Assembly (NCBI RefSeq): GCF_027922325.1
Contig: NZ_BSFL01000003.1
Coordinates: 1,054,001-1,118,000, forward strand
Source of the DNA: Methylopila turkensis
Lineage (GTDB): Bacteria > Pseudomonadota > Alphaproteobacteria > Rhizobiales > Methylopilaceae
DNA: 64,000 bases
Direction: 5' to 3'
Numbering within the stretch: the first letter of the stretch is position 1; the number at the start of each line of letters is the position of its first letter. The notes under the pieces are model-generated. The model had not been told where the DNA came from, did not search any database, and saw only the letters and a list, made by a program, of their open reading frames with translations. Both the position numbers and the translations under genes were made by a program. This document shows positions 16,644 through 29,031 of the stretch, piece by piece.

Positions 16644-18713
16644 TCACTCCAGCAGCAGCAGCGAGCGCGCCGCGACGTCGAAGGCTTCGCCGCCGGCGAG
16701 CTTGCGGGGGTCGTCGTCCGGGGCCGCGGTGTCGATCAAGGCCGACCATTCAGCGCCCCCGTCGCGTTCGGGCAGCGTGAAGGGCACCGCGCCGTCATGG
16801 GCGTTGAAGATGAGGATGACCTCGTCGTCCTCCGTCTTCAGCTTCAAGCCGATGCAGTCGGCGTTTCCGTCGCCCCATTGCTCGGCGGTCTGCTCGCCGC
16901 CGCCGGGGTTCAGCCACGTCACCTCCATGCCGTCGCGGAAGCTCGCGCGGCGCAGGATCGGGCGCTCCGCCCGCAGCGCGGTGAGGCGCTTGGTGAAGCC
17001 GAGCAGCTTCTCGTTGTTCTCGTTGAGGTCCCAGTGGACCCACGAGATTTCGCTGTCCTGGCAGTAGCCGTTGTTGTTGCCGCCCTGGGTGCGGCCGAAC
17101 TCGTCGCCCGCAAGGATCATCGGCGTGCCGTGAGAGAACAGCAGCGTCGCCAGGAAGTTTCGCTTCTGCCGTTCGCGCGTGGCGACGATGCCCTCGTCGT
17201 CGGTCTCGCCCTCGACGCCGTAGTTGTAGCTGCGGTTGTCGGAATGGCCGTCCTTGCCGTCCTCGCCGTTCGCCTCGTTGTGCTTCTCGTTGTAGGTGAC
17301 GACGTCGTGCAGCGTGAAGCCGTCATGGGCGGTGACGAAGTTCACGCCCGCCCAGGGCCGACGCCCTTGCCGGTCGTAAATGTCGCCGGAGCCGGTGACG
17401 CGGGCGGCGAAGTCGCCGAGATGGCCGGCGCCCGCCTTCCAGTAGTCGCGGACGTTGTCGCGGTACTTGTCGTTCCACTCCGCCCATCCCGGGGGGAAGC
17501 CGCCGACCTGATAACCGCCGGGGCCGATGTCCCAGGGCTCTCCGACCAGCTTCACGCCGCGCAGCACCGGATCCTGGCCGATCGCGTCGAAGAAGCCGGA
17601 GCGGGAGTCGAAGCCGTAGGTCTCGCGGCCCAGAATGGTGCCGAGGTCGAAGCGGAAGCCGTCGACATGCATCTCCTCGACCCAGTAGCGCAGGCTGTCC
17701 ATCACCATCTGCAGCACGCGGGGATGGCTGATGTTGACCGTGTTTCCGGTGCCGGTGTCGTTGATGTAGTAGCGGTGGTTGTCGGGCAGCGTGCGGTAGT
17801 AGCTCAAGTTGTCGATGCCCTTGAACGACAGGGTCGGCCCGAGCTCGTTGCCTTCCGCGGTGTGGTTGTAGACGACGTCCAGGATCACCTCGAGACCGGC
17901 GTTGTGGAGCGCGCGGACCATGTGCTTGAAGCTTGCGAGCTTGGCCCGGCCGGATTTGTTCGGATCCCCGGCGTAGCGCCCCATCGGCGCGAAGAAGCCG
18001 ATGGTGTTGTAGCCCCAGAAGTTCTTCAGGCCCTTGCCCTCGAGGTGCTGGTCGTCGAGGAAGGCGTGGACCGGGAGCAGCTCGACGGAGGTCACGCCGA
18101 GCGCCTTGATGTGGTCGATGACCTCTTTCTGAGCGAGGCCGTCAAAGGTGCCGCGCAGCCCCTCGGGCACGGCCGGATGCAGCATGGTGTAGCCGCGGAC
18201 ATGGGTCTCGTAGAACACCGTCTTGTCCCACGGGATGTCCGGCTTGGTGTCGCGCGTCCAGTCGAAGGCCGTGTCGGCCACCTCGCATTTCGGGGTGAAC
18301 GGCGCGCTGTCGCGCTCATCGAAGGTGAGGTCCTTGTCCGCGGCGTGGAGGTCGTAGGCGAAGTGAGCCTCGTTCCATTCGATCGAGCCGACCAGGCTCT
18401 TCGCGTAAGGGTCGATCAGCAGCTTGTTGGGGTTGAAGCGGTGCCCCTCTTCGGGGCGGAACGGCCCGTGGACGCGGTAGCCGTAGATCTGGCCGGGATG
18501 CACCCCGTCGAGATACCCGTGCCAGACCTCGTCGGTGTACTCGGGAAGCGTGATCCGCTCGACCTCGTTCTGCTTCTCATCGAACAGGCACAGCTCCACC
18601 CGCTCCGCGTGGGCTGAGAACAAGGCGAAGTTCGTGCCCGCTCCGTCGAACGTCGCGCCGAGCGGGTACGGCCGCCCGGCCTCGGCCCGGCGGTTCGTCT
18701 TGATATCGCCCAT
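16644..18713 (-). CDS. glgX: Glycogen debranching enzyme GlgX (copy 1)
   Basis: A 689-residue GH13 isoamylase-type enzyme that hydrolyses alpha-1,6 branches of glycogen trimmed by GlgP. An N-terminal CBM48-like module ('RPYPLGATFDGAGTNFALFSAHAERVELCLFD' region) precedes the catalytic barrel. GH13 regions are DVVYNH (near residue 279), GFRFDL with the nucleophile Asp (near 352), VGEPWD with the acid Glu (near 391) and AHDG (near 461). 'GPGGYQVGGFP' after EPWD is typical of GlgX/TreX. It runs opposite to the glg/tre operon, with the DUF2934 gene upstream on the same strand. A second GlgX is at 26889-29027, so the two may divide glycogen breakdown and trehalose synthesis. Confidence 0.93.
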   Translation of the reverse strand: MGDIKTNRRAEAGRPYPLGATFDGAGTNFALFSAHAERVELCLFDEKQNEVERITLPEYTDEVWHGYLDGVHPGQIYGYRVHGPFRPEEGHRFNPNKLLIDPYAKSLVGSIEWNEAHFAYDLHAADKDLTFDERDSAPFTPKCEVADTAFDWTRDTKPDIPWDKTVFYETHVRGYTMLHPAVPEGLRGTFDGLAQKEVIDHIKALGVTSVELLPVHAFLDDQHLEGKGLKNFWGYNTIGFFAPMGRYAGDPNKSGRAKLASFKHMVRALHNAGLEVILDVVYNHTAEGNELGPTLSFKGIDNLSYYRTLPDNHRYYINDTGTGNTVNISHPRVLQMVMDSLRYWVEEMHVDGFRFDLGTILGRETYGFDSRSGFFDAIGQDPVLRGVKLVGEPWDIGPGGYQVGGFPPGWAEWNDKYRDNVRDYWKAGAGHLGDFAARVTGSGDIYDRQGRRPWAGVNFVTAHDGFTLHDVVTYNEKHNEANGEDGKDGHSDNRSYNYGVEGETDDEGIVATRERQKRNFLATLLFSHGTPMILAGDEFGRTQGGNNNGYCQDSEISWVHWDLNENNEKLLGFTKRLTALRAERPILRRASFRDGMEVTWLNPGGGEQTAEQWGDGNADCIGLKLKTEDDEVILIFNAHDGAVPFTLPERDGGAEWSALIDTAAPDDDPRKLAGGEAFDVAARSLLLLE

Positions 18714-18829
18714 GTAAGTGTCGCCTCGCCTGAAAGCGGACCGTGACGCCCGCGTGGTCCCGCCATCACAACGGCGGGAAACGAACGGCGTTCCAGCGTG
18801 ATCGCGCGTTCAGAACAGGAAAAGGCGCC

Positions 18830-19120
18830 TCATTCCTTCGCCGCTTTGGGTTTTTTCGCCTTTTTCGGCTTCGGGACGACGGCCGGCGCGGACGCCGCCG
18901 CTTCGGCCGCCGCGCGCTTGGCGGCCAGCCCCTTAAGAATCTTGGCCCGCTGGGCCTTCGACATGGTTTTCTTCTTTTTCGGCGCCGCGGGCGGCATCCA
19001 CTGTGCGGCGTAGCGCCGCTCCGCTTCGGCCCAGTGGTCGCCGTCACGCCCTTCGGGCCGGCCTTCCTCTTCCCAGATCCGGTACGCAAGCTCGCTGATC
19101 CGGGCGTCCCGATCGCTCAT
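18830..19120 (-). CDS. DUF2934 domain protein with basic C-terminal tail
   Basis: A 96-residue protein. The first 35 residues are the DUF2934 motif ('RISELAYRIWEEEGRPEG...DHWAEAER'), common in alphaproteobacteria and often found near glycogen and stress genes; its function is unknown. The rest is rich in Lys, Ala and Pro ('APKKKKTMSKAQRAK' and 'KPKKAKKPKAAKE'), like histone-H1-type tails, so nucleic acid or polyanion binding is possible. The ATG at 19120 has AAAGGAG about 6 nt upstream, deciding it over an ATG 14 codons earlier. It precedes glgX1 by 116 nt and is divergent from glgE. Confidence 0.8.
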   Translation of the reverse strand: MSDRDARISELAYRIWEEEGRPEGRDGDHWAEAERRYAAQWMPPAAPKKKKTMSKAQRAKILKGLAAKRAAAEAAASAPAVVPKPKKAKKPKAAKE

Positions 19121-19147
19121 GCTCCGCTCCTTTAGCTCACCCTGCGG

Positions 19148-19164
19148 GGTTGTCGGACACAACC
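19148..19164. promoter_or_regulatory. Operator-like dyad between DUF2934 gene and glgE
   Basis: GGTTGT (19148-19153) and ACAACC (19159-19164) form a 6-bp inverted repeat with 5-nt spacing in the divergent promoter region of the glg locus, about 30 nt from the DUF2934 start and 70 nt from glgE. The position fits a regulator site for both directions, but no cognate regulator gene is in the locus. Confidence 0.3.
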
Positions 19165-19234
19165 GCTGACCGACCTATGGGTCCGCTGCTGCACACCCAA
19201 AGCCGTCACAAACCGAATGACCGCGGAGAGACGC

Positions 19235-21234
19235 ATGACCGACGCCCCCCTCGACGCCATCGAAGCCGCCCGCCGGCCAAGGATCGCGATCGAGGCGGTC
19301 TCCCCGACCGTCGACGGAGGGCGTTTTCCGGTCAAAACCGTAATCGGGCGGGGCATCGTGGTCGAGGCCGACGTGTTCGCCGACGGGCACGAAGTTCTGC
19401 GCGCCGAAGTCGTCTGGCGTCCCCGCGGCGCAAGCGATTGGCGCCGCGCCGAGATGGCCGAGCTGCCGAACGACCGCTGGCGCGCCGCGTTCACGCCCGA
19501 CGCGATCGGGCGGCACGAGTTCGCTGTCGAGGCGTGGTGGGACGACTTCGGCACCTTCCGCCGCGACCTGACGAAGAAGCGGGAGGCCGGCCTCGACGTC
19601 GCCCTTGAGACCGACGAAGGCCTGATACTGCTGGAGGAAATCGCCTCGACCGCGCCCCAGCAGGCGGCGAAGGCGCTGGCGGACATCATCCTCGCCACGC
19701 GGGCGCTCGGCGTCTCGGATCGGGTCGCCGCGCTGCTGTCGCCGGAGACGCACGCCGCCGTCGAGGCCGCCGGCCACCGCGCGTTCCTGACGCGGAGCGC
19801 CGCCTACGGGCTCGAAGTGGACAGGGTCCAGGCCGCCTTCGCGAGCTGGTACGAGCTCTTCCCGCGCTCCGAGAGCGGCGATCCGACGCGGCACGGCACC
19901 TTCCGCGACGTCATCCGCCGCCTGCCGCAGATCCGGGACATGGGCTTCGACGTGCTCTACTTCCCGCCGATCCACCCGATCGGAAAGACCAACCGCAAGG
20001 GTCCGAACAACACGCTGACCCCCGGCCCCAGCGACGTCGGCAGCCCCTATGCGATCGGCTCGCCCGACGGCGGCCACGACGCGCTGCATCCCGAACTCGG
20101 GTCGCTCGAAGATTTCCGGGCGCTGGTGGCCGCGGCGGCGGACAGCGGTCTGGAGATCGCCCTCGACTTCGCCATCCAGTGCTCGCCGGATCACCCCTGG
20201 CTCAAGGACCATCCGGGCTGGTTCAAATGGCGGCCCGACGGCTCGATGAAATACGCCGAGAACCCGCCGAAGAAGTATCAGGACATCGTCAACGTCGACT
20301 TCTACGGCCCCGACGCGGTCCCCGGACTGTGGGCGGCGCTTCGCGACGTCGTGCTGTTTTGGGCTTCGGAGGGCGTGAAGACCTTCCGCGTGGACAATCC
20401 TCACACCAAGGCGTTCCCGTTCTGGGAGTGGATGATCGAGGAGGTGAAGCGCGAGCATCCCGACGCCATCTTCCTGTCGGAGGCGTTCACCCGTCCGAAG
20501 GTGATGTATCGACTGGCGAAGCTCGGCTATTCGCAGTCCTACACGTATTTCACTTGGCGCAACCACAAGGCCGAGATCGCCGACTACCTGACGGAGCTGA
20601 CCACCACGGCGCCGAAAGACTTCTTCCGCCCGCATTTCTTCGTCAACACGCCGGACATCAACCCTTACTTCCTGCAGACGTCCGGCCGCGCCGGCTTCCT
20701 GATCCGAGCGGCGCTCGCGACCACGCTGTCGGGCCTGTGGGGCATGTACAACGGCTTCGAGATCTGCGAGAGCGCGCCGCTCCCGGGCAAGGAAGAGTAT
20801 CTCGACAGCGAGAAGTACGAAATCCGTATCCGCAACTGGGCGCAGGCCGGCAACATCATTCCGGAGATCACGCGGCTCAACCGCATCCGGAAGGAAAACC
20901 CCGCCCTGCACAGCCATCTCGGCGTGCGGTTCTACAACTGCTTCGACGATCACGTGATCTACTACGGCAAGCCGCGCTTCGCCGAGGACGGCTCCGGCCG
21001 GATCGAGGACATGGTGCTGGTGTTCGTGAACCTGGACCCGTTTACGGTGAAGGACGCGCCTTACGAGGTTCCGCTGTGGGAGTTCGGCCTGCCCGACCAG
21101 GGGACGATCGCGGTCGAGGACCTGATGCGCGGCAACCGGTTCACGCTCACCGGCAAGCAGCACCGGATCCACCTTAATCCGAACGAACTGCCGTTCCACG
21201 TGTGGCGGCTGACGAACCTTTCGGGAGGAGCCTG

Positions 21235-21235
<1 letters not shown>
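19235..21235 (+). CDS. glgE: Alpha-1,4-glucan:maltose-1-phosphate maltosyltransferase
   Basis: A 666-residue GH13_3 enzyme that extends alpha-1,4-glucan by maltosyl units from maltose 1-phosphate. Signature blocks are 'FPPIHPIGKTNRKGPNN', 'IQCSPDHPW', 'FRVDNPHTK' (nucleophile D387), 'LSEAFTRPKVMYRLAKLGY' (acid E416) and 'VNTPDINP' (D474). The spacing of these three residues nearly equals that of the Streptomyces enzyme. The N-terminal beta domain ('RIAIEAVSPTVDGGRFPVK') and Arg-rich early segment are typical. I chose the ATG at 19235, which has GGAGAG about 6 nt upstream, over one six codons earlier. It overlaps the treS-mak start by one base; GlgE, TreS and maltokinase are consecutive steps. 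Confidence 0.96.
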
Positions 21236-24542
<3,307 letters not shown>

Positions 24543-24546
<4 letters not shown>

Positions 24547-26729
24547 CGCTCACGACCACGCTCGACCGCGCGACGCTGGAAGCTCTGGCGCATGGGACGC
24601 ATGCCGATCCGTTCGCGGCGCTTGGGCGCCGGGACGACGGCGCCGGCCCCTATGTGCGCGCCGTGCTGCCGGGCGCCGAGGCCGCCGAGGTCGTGGCGCG
24701 TTCGGACGGCGCAGTGGTCGGCACGCTCGCCGAGATCGACGGCTCGGGCGTGTTCGAAGGACCGGTGCGCGGCGCCGATCCGTACCTTTTGCGCGTCACC
24801 TGGCCGGGCGGCGTGGTTCACGAATCCGAAGACCCTTACGCTTTCGGACTTCTGCTGGGCGATCTCGACCTGCATCTGCTCGGCGAGAGCCGCCACTTCG
24901 AGCTCGCGTCCGCGCTCGGCGCGAACGCGCTGACGATCGACGGGGTCGCGGGCGTCCGCTTCGCGGTCTGGGCGCCGAACGCGCGCCGGGTCGCGGTCGT
25001 CGGCGACTTCAACGCCTGGGACAGCCGCCGCCATCCGATGCGGCTGCGCCATCCTTCGGGCGTGTGGGAGCTGTTCGTGCCCCGCATCGGACCGGGCGAA
25101 CGCTACAAATATGCGATCATTGGAGCTGACGGCGCGAGACTGCCCGACAAGGCCGACCCCGTCGCCCGAGCCAGCGAAAAGGCGCCGGCCACGGCCTCCG
25201 TCGTCGCCTCGCCGGAGCCGTATGTCTGGACCGATGGCGACTGGCTCGCCGGGCGCGACGCGCGCCACCGGCCGGATGCGCCGCTGTCGTTCTACGAGGT
25301 CCACCTCGGCTCCTGGATGAAGCCCGACGGCCGCGAAGTCGACTGGGCGTTCGCGGCGGAGAAGCTCATCCCTTATGTCGTCGGCATGGGCTTCACCCAT
25401 CTGGAGCTCCTGCCGGTCAGCGAGCACCCGTTCGGGGGATCTTGGGGCTACCAGCCGCTCGGGCTGTTCGCGCCGACCGCGCGCTATGGCGCGCCGGAGG
25501 ACTTCGCGCGCTTCGTCGACGCGGCGCACGCGGCGGGCGTCGGCGTCGTGGTCGACTGGGTGCCGGCCCACTTTCCGACCGACGCCCACGGTCTCTACCG
25601 CTTCGACGGCACCGCGCTCTATGAGCACGCTGATCCGCGCGAGGGGTTCCATGTCGACTGGAACACCGCGATCTACAATTTCGGCCGCAAGGAGGTGCAG
25701 AACTACCTGATCGCGAGCGCGCTGCACTGGATCGAGGTTTTTCACGTCGACGGGCTGCGCGTCGACGCCGTCGCCTCGATGCTCTACCGCGACTACTCCC
25801 GCAACGCCGGGGAGTGGGTCCCGAACCAGTATGGCGGACGCGAGAACCTCGAGGCCGTCCAGTTCCTGCAGCACCTCAACGCGGTGGTGCGGGAGCGCGC
25901 GTCCAGCGCGATCATGGTGGCGGAAGAATCGACCGCCTGGCCCGGCGTCACGCGCACGACCGAAGAAGGCGGCCTCGGCTTCCATTTCAAGTGGAACATG
26001 GGTTGGATGCACGACACGCTCCATTACATGGAGCAGAATCCGATCTACCGTCAGTACAACCATGACGGGATCACCTTCGGGCTCGTCTACGCTTTCTCCG
26101 AAAAGTTCGTCCTGCCGCTCAGCCATGACGAGGTCGTGCACGGCAAGGGCTCGCTGCTGGGCAAGATGCCGGGCGACGCTTGGCAGAAGCTCGCCAACCT
26201 GCGCGCCCTGTTCGGGCTGATGTGGACCCATCCCGGCAAGAAGCTGCTGTTCATGGGCTGCGAGGTGGCCCAGGGGCGCGAATGGAACCATGACGATCAG
26301 GTCGACTGGGGTCTGCTTGACGACCCTGGCCACGCCGGCGTCCAGCGCCTGATCCGCGACCTGAACCGCATCTACGTCGGCGATCCTGCGCTGCATGGCC
26401 GCGACGCGGAGCCAGAGGGCTTCCGCTGGGTCATCGGCGACGACCGCGCCAACTCCGTGTTTGCCTTCCTGCGCCTTGGGCCGGAGGGGACGCCGCCGGT
26501 TCTCGTGGTCGCCAACATGACGCCGGTGCCGCGCAGCGACTATCGCGTCGGCGTGCCGACCGCAGGGTTCTGGAGCGAGATCGTCAACACCGACTCCAAC
26601 CTCTATGGCGGCTCCAACCTGGGCAACGGCGGCGGCGTGGCGACGACCGACGTCGCAAGCCATGGCGAAGCGCAGTCGCTGCTGCTGACGCTGCCGCCGC
26701 TGGCCGTCGTCGCCCTGCGGCTCGCCTGA
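24543..26729 (+). CDS. glgB: 1,4-alpha-glucan branching enzyme
   Basis: A 728-residue GH13_9 enzyme that creates alpha-1,6 branches in glycogen. The order is an N-terminal CBM48-type domain, a linker domain ('[21 protein letters not shown]' region), catalytic barrel and C-terminal beta domain. The triad is D408 in '[15 protein letters not shown]', E461 in '[11 protein letters not shown]' and D529 in '[12 protein letters not shown]'. The distances from D408 to E461 and D529 match E. coli GlgB exactly (53 and 121). '[14 protein letters not shown]' is also typical. It overlaps treS-mak by 4 nt, and the GlgE pathway needs this branching step. A 159-nt gap with a GC-rich hairpin follows. Confidence 0.97.
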
Positions 26730-26730
26730 G

Positions 26731-26746
26731 CCCCGCATCGGCGGGG
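26731..26746 (+). terminator. GC-rich hairpin after glgB
   Basis: CCCCGC (26731-26736), loop ATCG, GCGGGG (26741-26746), directly after the glgB stop codon. No T-run follows, so it is more likely a 3' stabiliser or weak pause site. It marks a likely break between the glgE-treS-glgB unit and glgX2-treZ-malQ-treY. Confidence 0.35.
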
Positions 26747-26888
26747 GGCGCGACCTCGTGTCCCGCCGATCCGCCGCGACCGACGGTGATCCAAGCGTCA
26801 GAATGAGACGGGCAGGATCGCGCCGCTCGGCGGACGCGCGCTTTCCGCGCTAAGCTCCGCCGTCGTCCCGATTTCATTCCCGAGGCTC

Positions 26889-29027
26889 ATGACCACGAAG
26901 CTCGAACCCGGCTCCCCCTACCCGCTCGGCGCGACCTGGGACGGGCTCGGCGTGAACTTCGCCGTGTTCTCCTCCAATGCGGAGCAGATCGACCTCTGTC
27001 TGTTCGATCCCTCCGGGCGCCGCGAGATCGCGCGGGTCGCGCTTCCGGAGAAGACCGACGAGGTGTTCCACGGCTACCTCGCCGGCGCCCGCGCTGGCCT
27101 GCTCTACGGCTTCCGCGCCCACGGCCCCTACGACCCGCAGCACGGCCATCGCTTCAACCCCAACAAGCTGCTGCTCGACCCCTACGCCAAGCAGATTTCC
27201 GGCGAGGTGCGCTGGTCGGACGCGCTCTATGGCTACCGGCTGCACAGCCCACGCGGCGACCTGTCCTACGATCGGCGCGACAGCGCGCCCGGCATGCCGA
27301 AGGCGATCGTCACCGACGACGCCTTCAACTGGGGCGACGACCGGCCGCCGAACGTGCCGTGGTCGGAGACGGTGATCTACGAGGCGCACCTGCGCGGCCT
27401 CACGATGCAGCGCCCCGACATCCTGCCGCACGAGCGGGGCACCTTCGCGGCCCTCGCCAGCCCGCAGATGATCGAGCATTACAAGCGGCTCGGCGTCACC
27501 GCCGTGGAGTTGCTGCCGATCCACGCCTTCGTACAGGACAGGCGCCTGATCGAGCAGGGCCTCAGGAACTACTGGGGCTACAACACGCTCGGCTTCTTCG
27601 CGCCGGAACAGCGCTACCTCTCGGATGGCTCGCTGACCGAAATCAAGGTCGCGGTGCGCCGGCTGCACGCGGCCGGGATCGAGGTGATCCTCGACGTGGT
27701 CTACAACCACACCGCCGAAGGCAGCGAAGAAGGCCCGACGCTGTCGTTCCGCGGCCTCGACAACTCGAGCTATTACCGTCTGGCGCGGGAGGACCGGCGC
27801 TACTGCGTCAACGACACCGGCACCGGCAACACGGTCAACGTCAGCCATCCGCGCGTGCTGCAGATGGTGATGGACAGCCTGCGCTACTGGGTCGATGCCT
27901 ACCATGTCGACGGCTTCCGCTTCGATCTCGGCGTCACGCTCGGACGCGAGGAAGACGGCTTCGATCCGGGCTCCGGCTTCTTCGACGCCATCCGTCAGGA
28001 TCCCGTGCTCCAGCGCGTGAAGCTGATCTCGGAGCCCTGGGACATCGGCCCCGGCGGCTACCAGCTCGGCCATCATCCGCCCGGCTTCGCGGAGTGGAAC
28101 GACCGCTACCGCGACAGCGTGCGCCGGTTCTGGCGCGGAGACGGCGGCCAGCGGCCGGAGATCGCGGCGCGGCTCGCGGGCTCGTCCGACCTGTTCGACC
28201 GGCGTTCGCGCAAGCCCTGGGCGTCGATCAACTTCGTGGCGAGCCACGACGGTTACACCCTCGCCGACGCCACCTCCTACGAACGGAAGCACAACCTCGC
28301 CAACGGCGAGGACAACCGCGACGGCCACGGCGAGAACTACTCCTCGAACTGGGGCGTCGAAGGCCCGACCGACGACGAGGCCATTCTCGACATTCGCGCC
28401 CGCGCGGCCCGCGCGATGCTCGCGACGCTGCTGTTCTCCAGCGGTACGCCGATGCTGCTCGCCGGCGACGAGTTCGGCCGCACCCAGAACGGTAACAACA
28501 ACGCCTACGCTCAGGACAACCCGACGTCGTGGGTCGACTGGACGCTCGCGGCCTCTCCGGCCGGACGCGACCTGACCGCTTTTGTCGCGCGCCTGATCCG
28601 GCTGAGGGCCGCGCACACGATCCTGCGCTGCAAGAACTTTCTGCACGGACGCGAGGAGCCCGCCCCCGGCGTGCTCGACATCGCCTGGTTCGACGAAGCC
28701 GGGCTCGAACTCACCGCAGGCGCCTGGAACGATGGCGGAGAACGGACGTTGACGCTTCGCCGCGCCACGCGGGGCGCCGGCGGCTCCGCTCCGATCCTGA
28801 CCCTGATGCTGAATCCCACTGCCGACGACCGCACGTTCCGGGCGCCTCCGCCCGCGTTGCCGACGACGGTGCTTCTCGACACGGCGGCGCCGGACGCGCC
28901 CGAACGGCCGCTCGAAGGCGACACGATCGTGGTCGCCGCCCGAAGCGCAGTGCTGCTTTACGCCGTGGCGTCGTCCGGACGCCGCCGGAACCACGCCCCT
29001 CCACCGAACGACCTGACTGGAGAATGA
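26889..29027 (+). CDS. glgX: Glycogen debranching enzyme GlgX/TreX (copy 2)
   Basis: A 712-residue GH13 isoamylase-type enzyme. GH13 sites are DVVYNH (from residue 269), D346 in 'VDGFRFDLGVTLGRE', E382 in 'ISEPWDIGPGGYQLG' and D454 in 'VASHDGYTLAD'. In trehalose loci the enzyme next to TreY and TreZ is called TreX; it removes branches so that TreY can act on linear chains. It begins the second plus-strand unit, ends 4 nt before treZ, and is clearly related to but distinct from GlgX1 (16644-18713), with a longer C-terminal region. The ATG at 26889 starts directly at the CBM48-like module. Confidence 0.93.
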   Translation: MTTKLEPGSPYPLGATWDGLGVNFAVFSSNAEQIDLCLFDPSGRREIARVALPEKTDEVFHGYLAGARAGLLYGFRAHGPYDPQHGHRFNPNKLLLDPYAKQISGEVRWSDALYGYRLHSPRGDLSYDRRDSAPGMPKAIVTDDAFNWGDDRPPNVPWSETVIYEAHLRGLTMQRPDILPHERGTFAALASPQMIEHYKRLGVTAVELLPIHAFVQDRRLIEQGLRNYWGYNTLGFFAPEQRYLSDGSLTEIKVAVRRLHAAGIEVILDVVYNHTAEGSEEGPTLSFRGLDNSSYYRLAREDRRYCVNDTGTGNTVNVSHPRVLQMVMDSLRYWVDAYHVDGFRFDLGVTLGREEDGFDPGSGFFDAIRQDPVLQRVKLISEPWDIGPGGYQLGHHPPGFAEWNDRYRDSVRRFWRGDGGQRPEIAARLAGSSDLFDRRSRKPWASINFVASHDGYTLADATSYERKHNLANGEDNRDGHGENYSSNWGVEGPTDDEAILDIRARAARAMLATLLFSSGTPMLLAGDEFGRTQNGNNNAYAQDNPTSWVDWTLAASPAGRDLTAFVARLIRLRAAHTILRCKNFLHGREEPAPGVLDIAWFDEAGLELTAGAWNDGGERTLTLRRATRGAGGSAPILTLMLNPTADDRTFRAPPPALPTTVLLDTAAPDAPERPLEGDTIVVAARSAVLLYAVASSGRRRNHAPPPNDLTGE

Positions 29028-29031
29028 CCGC

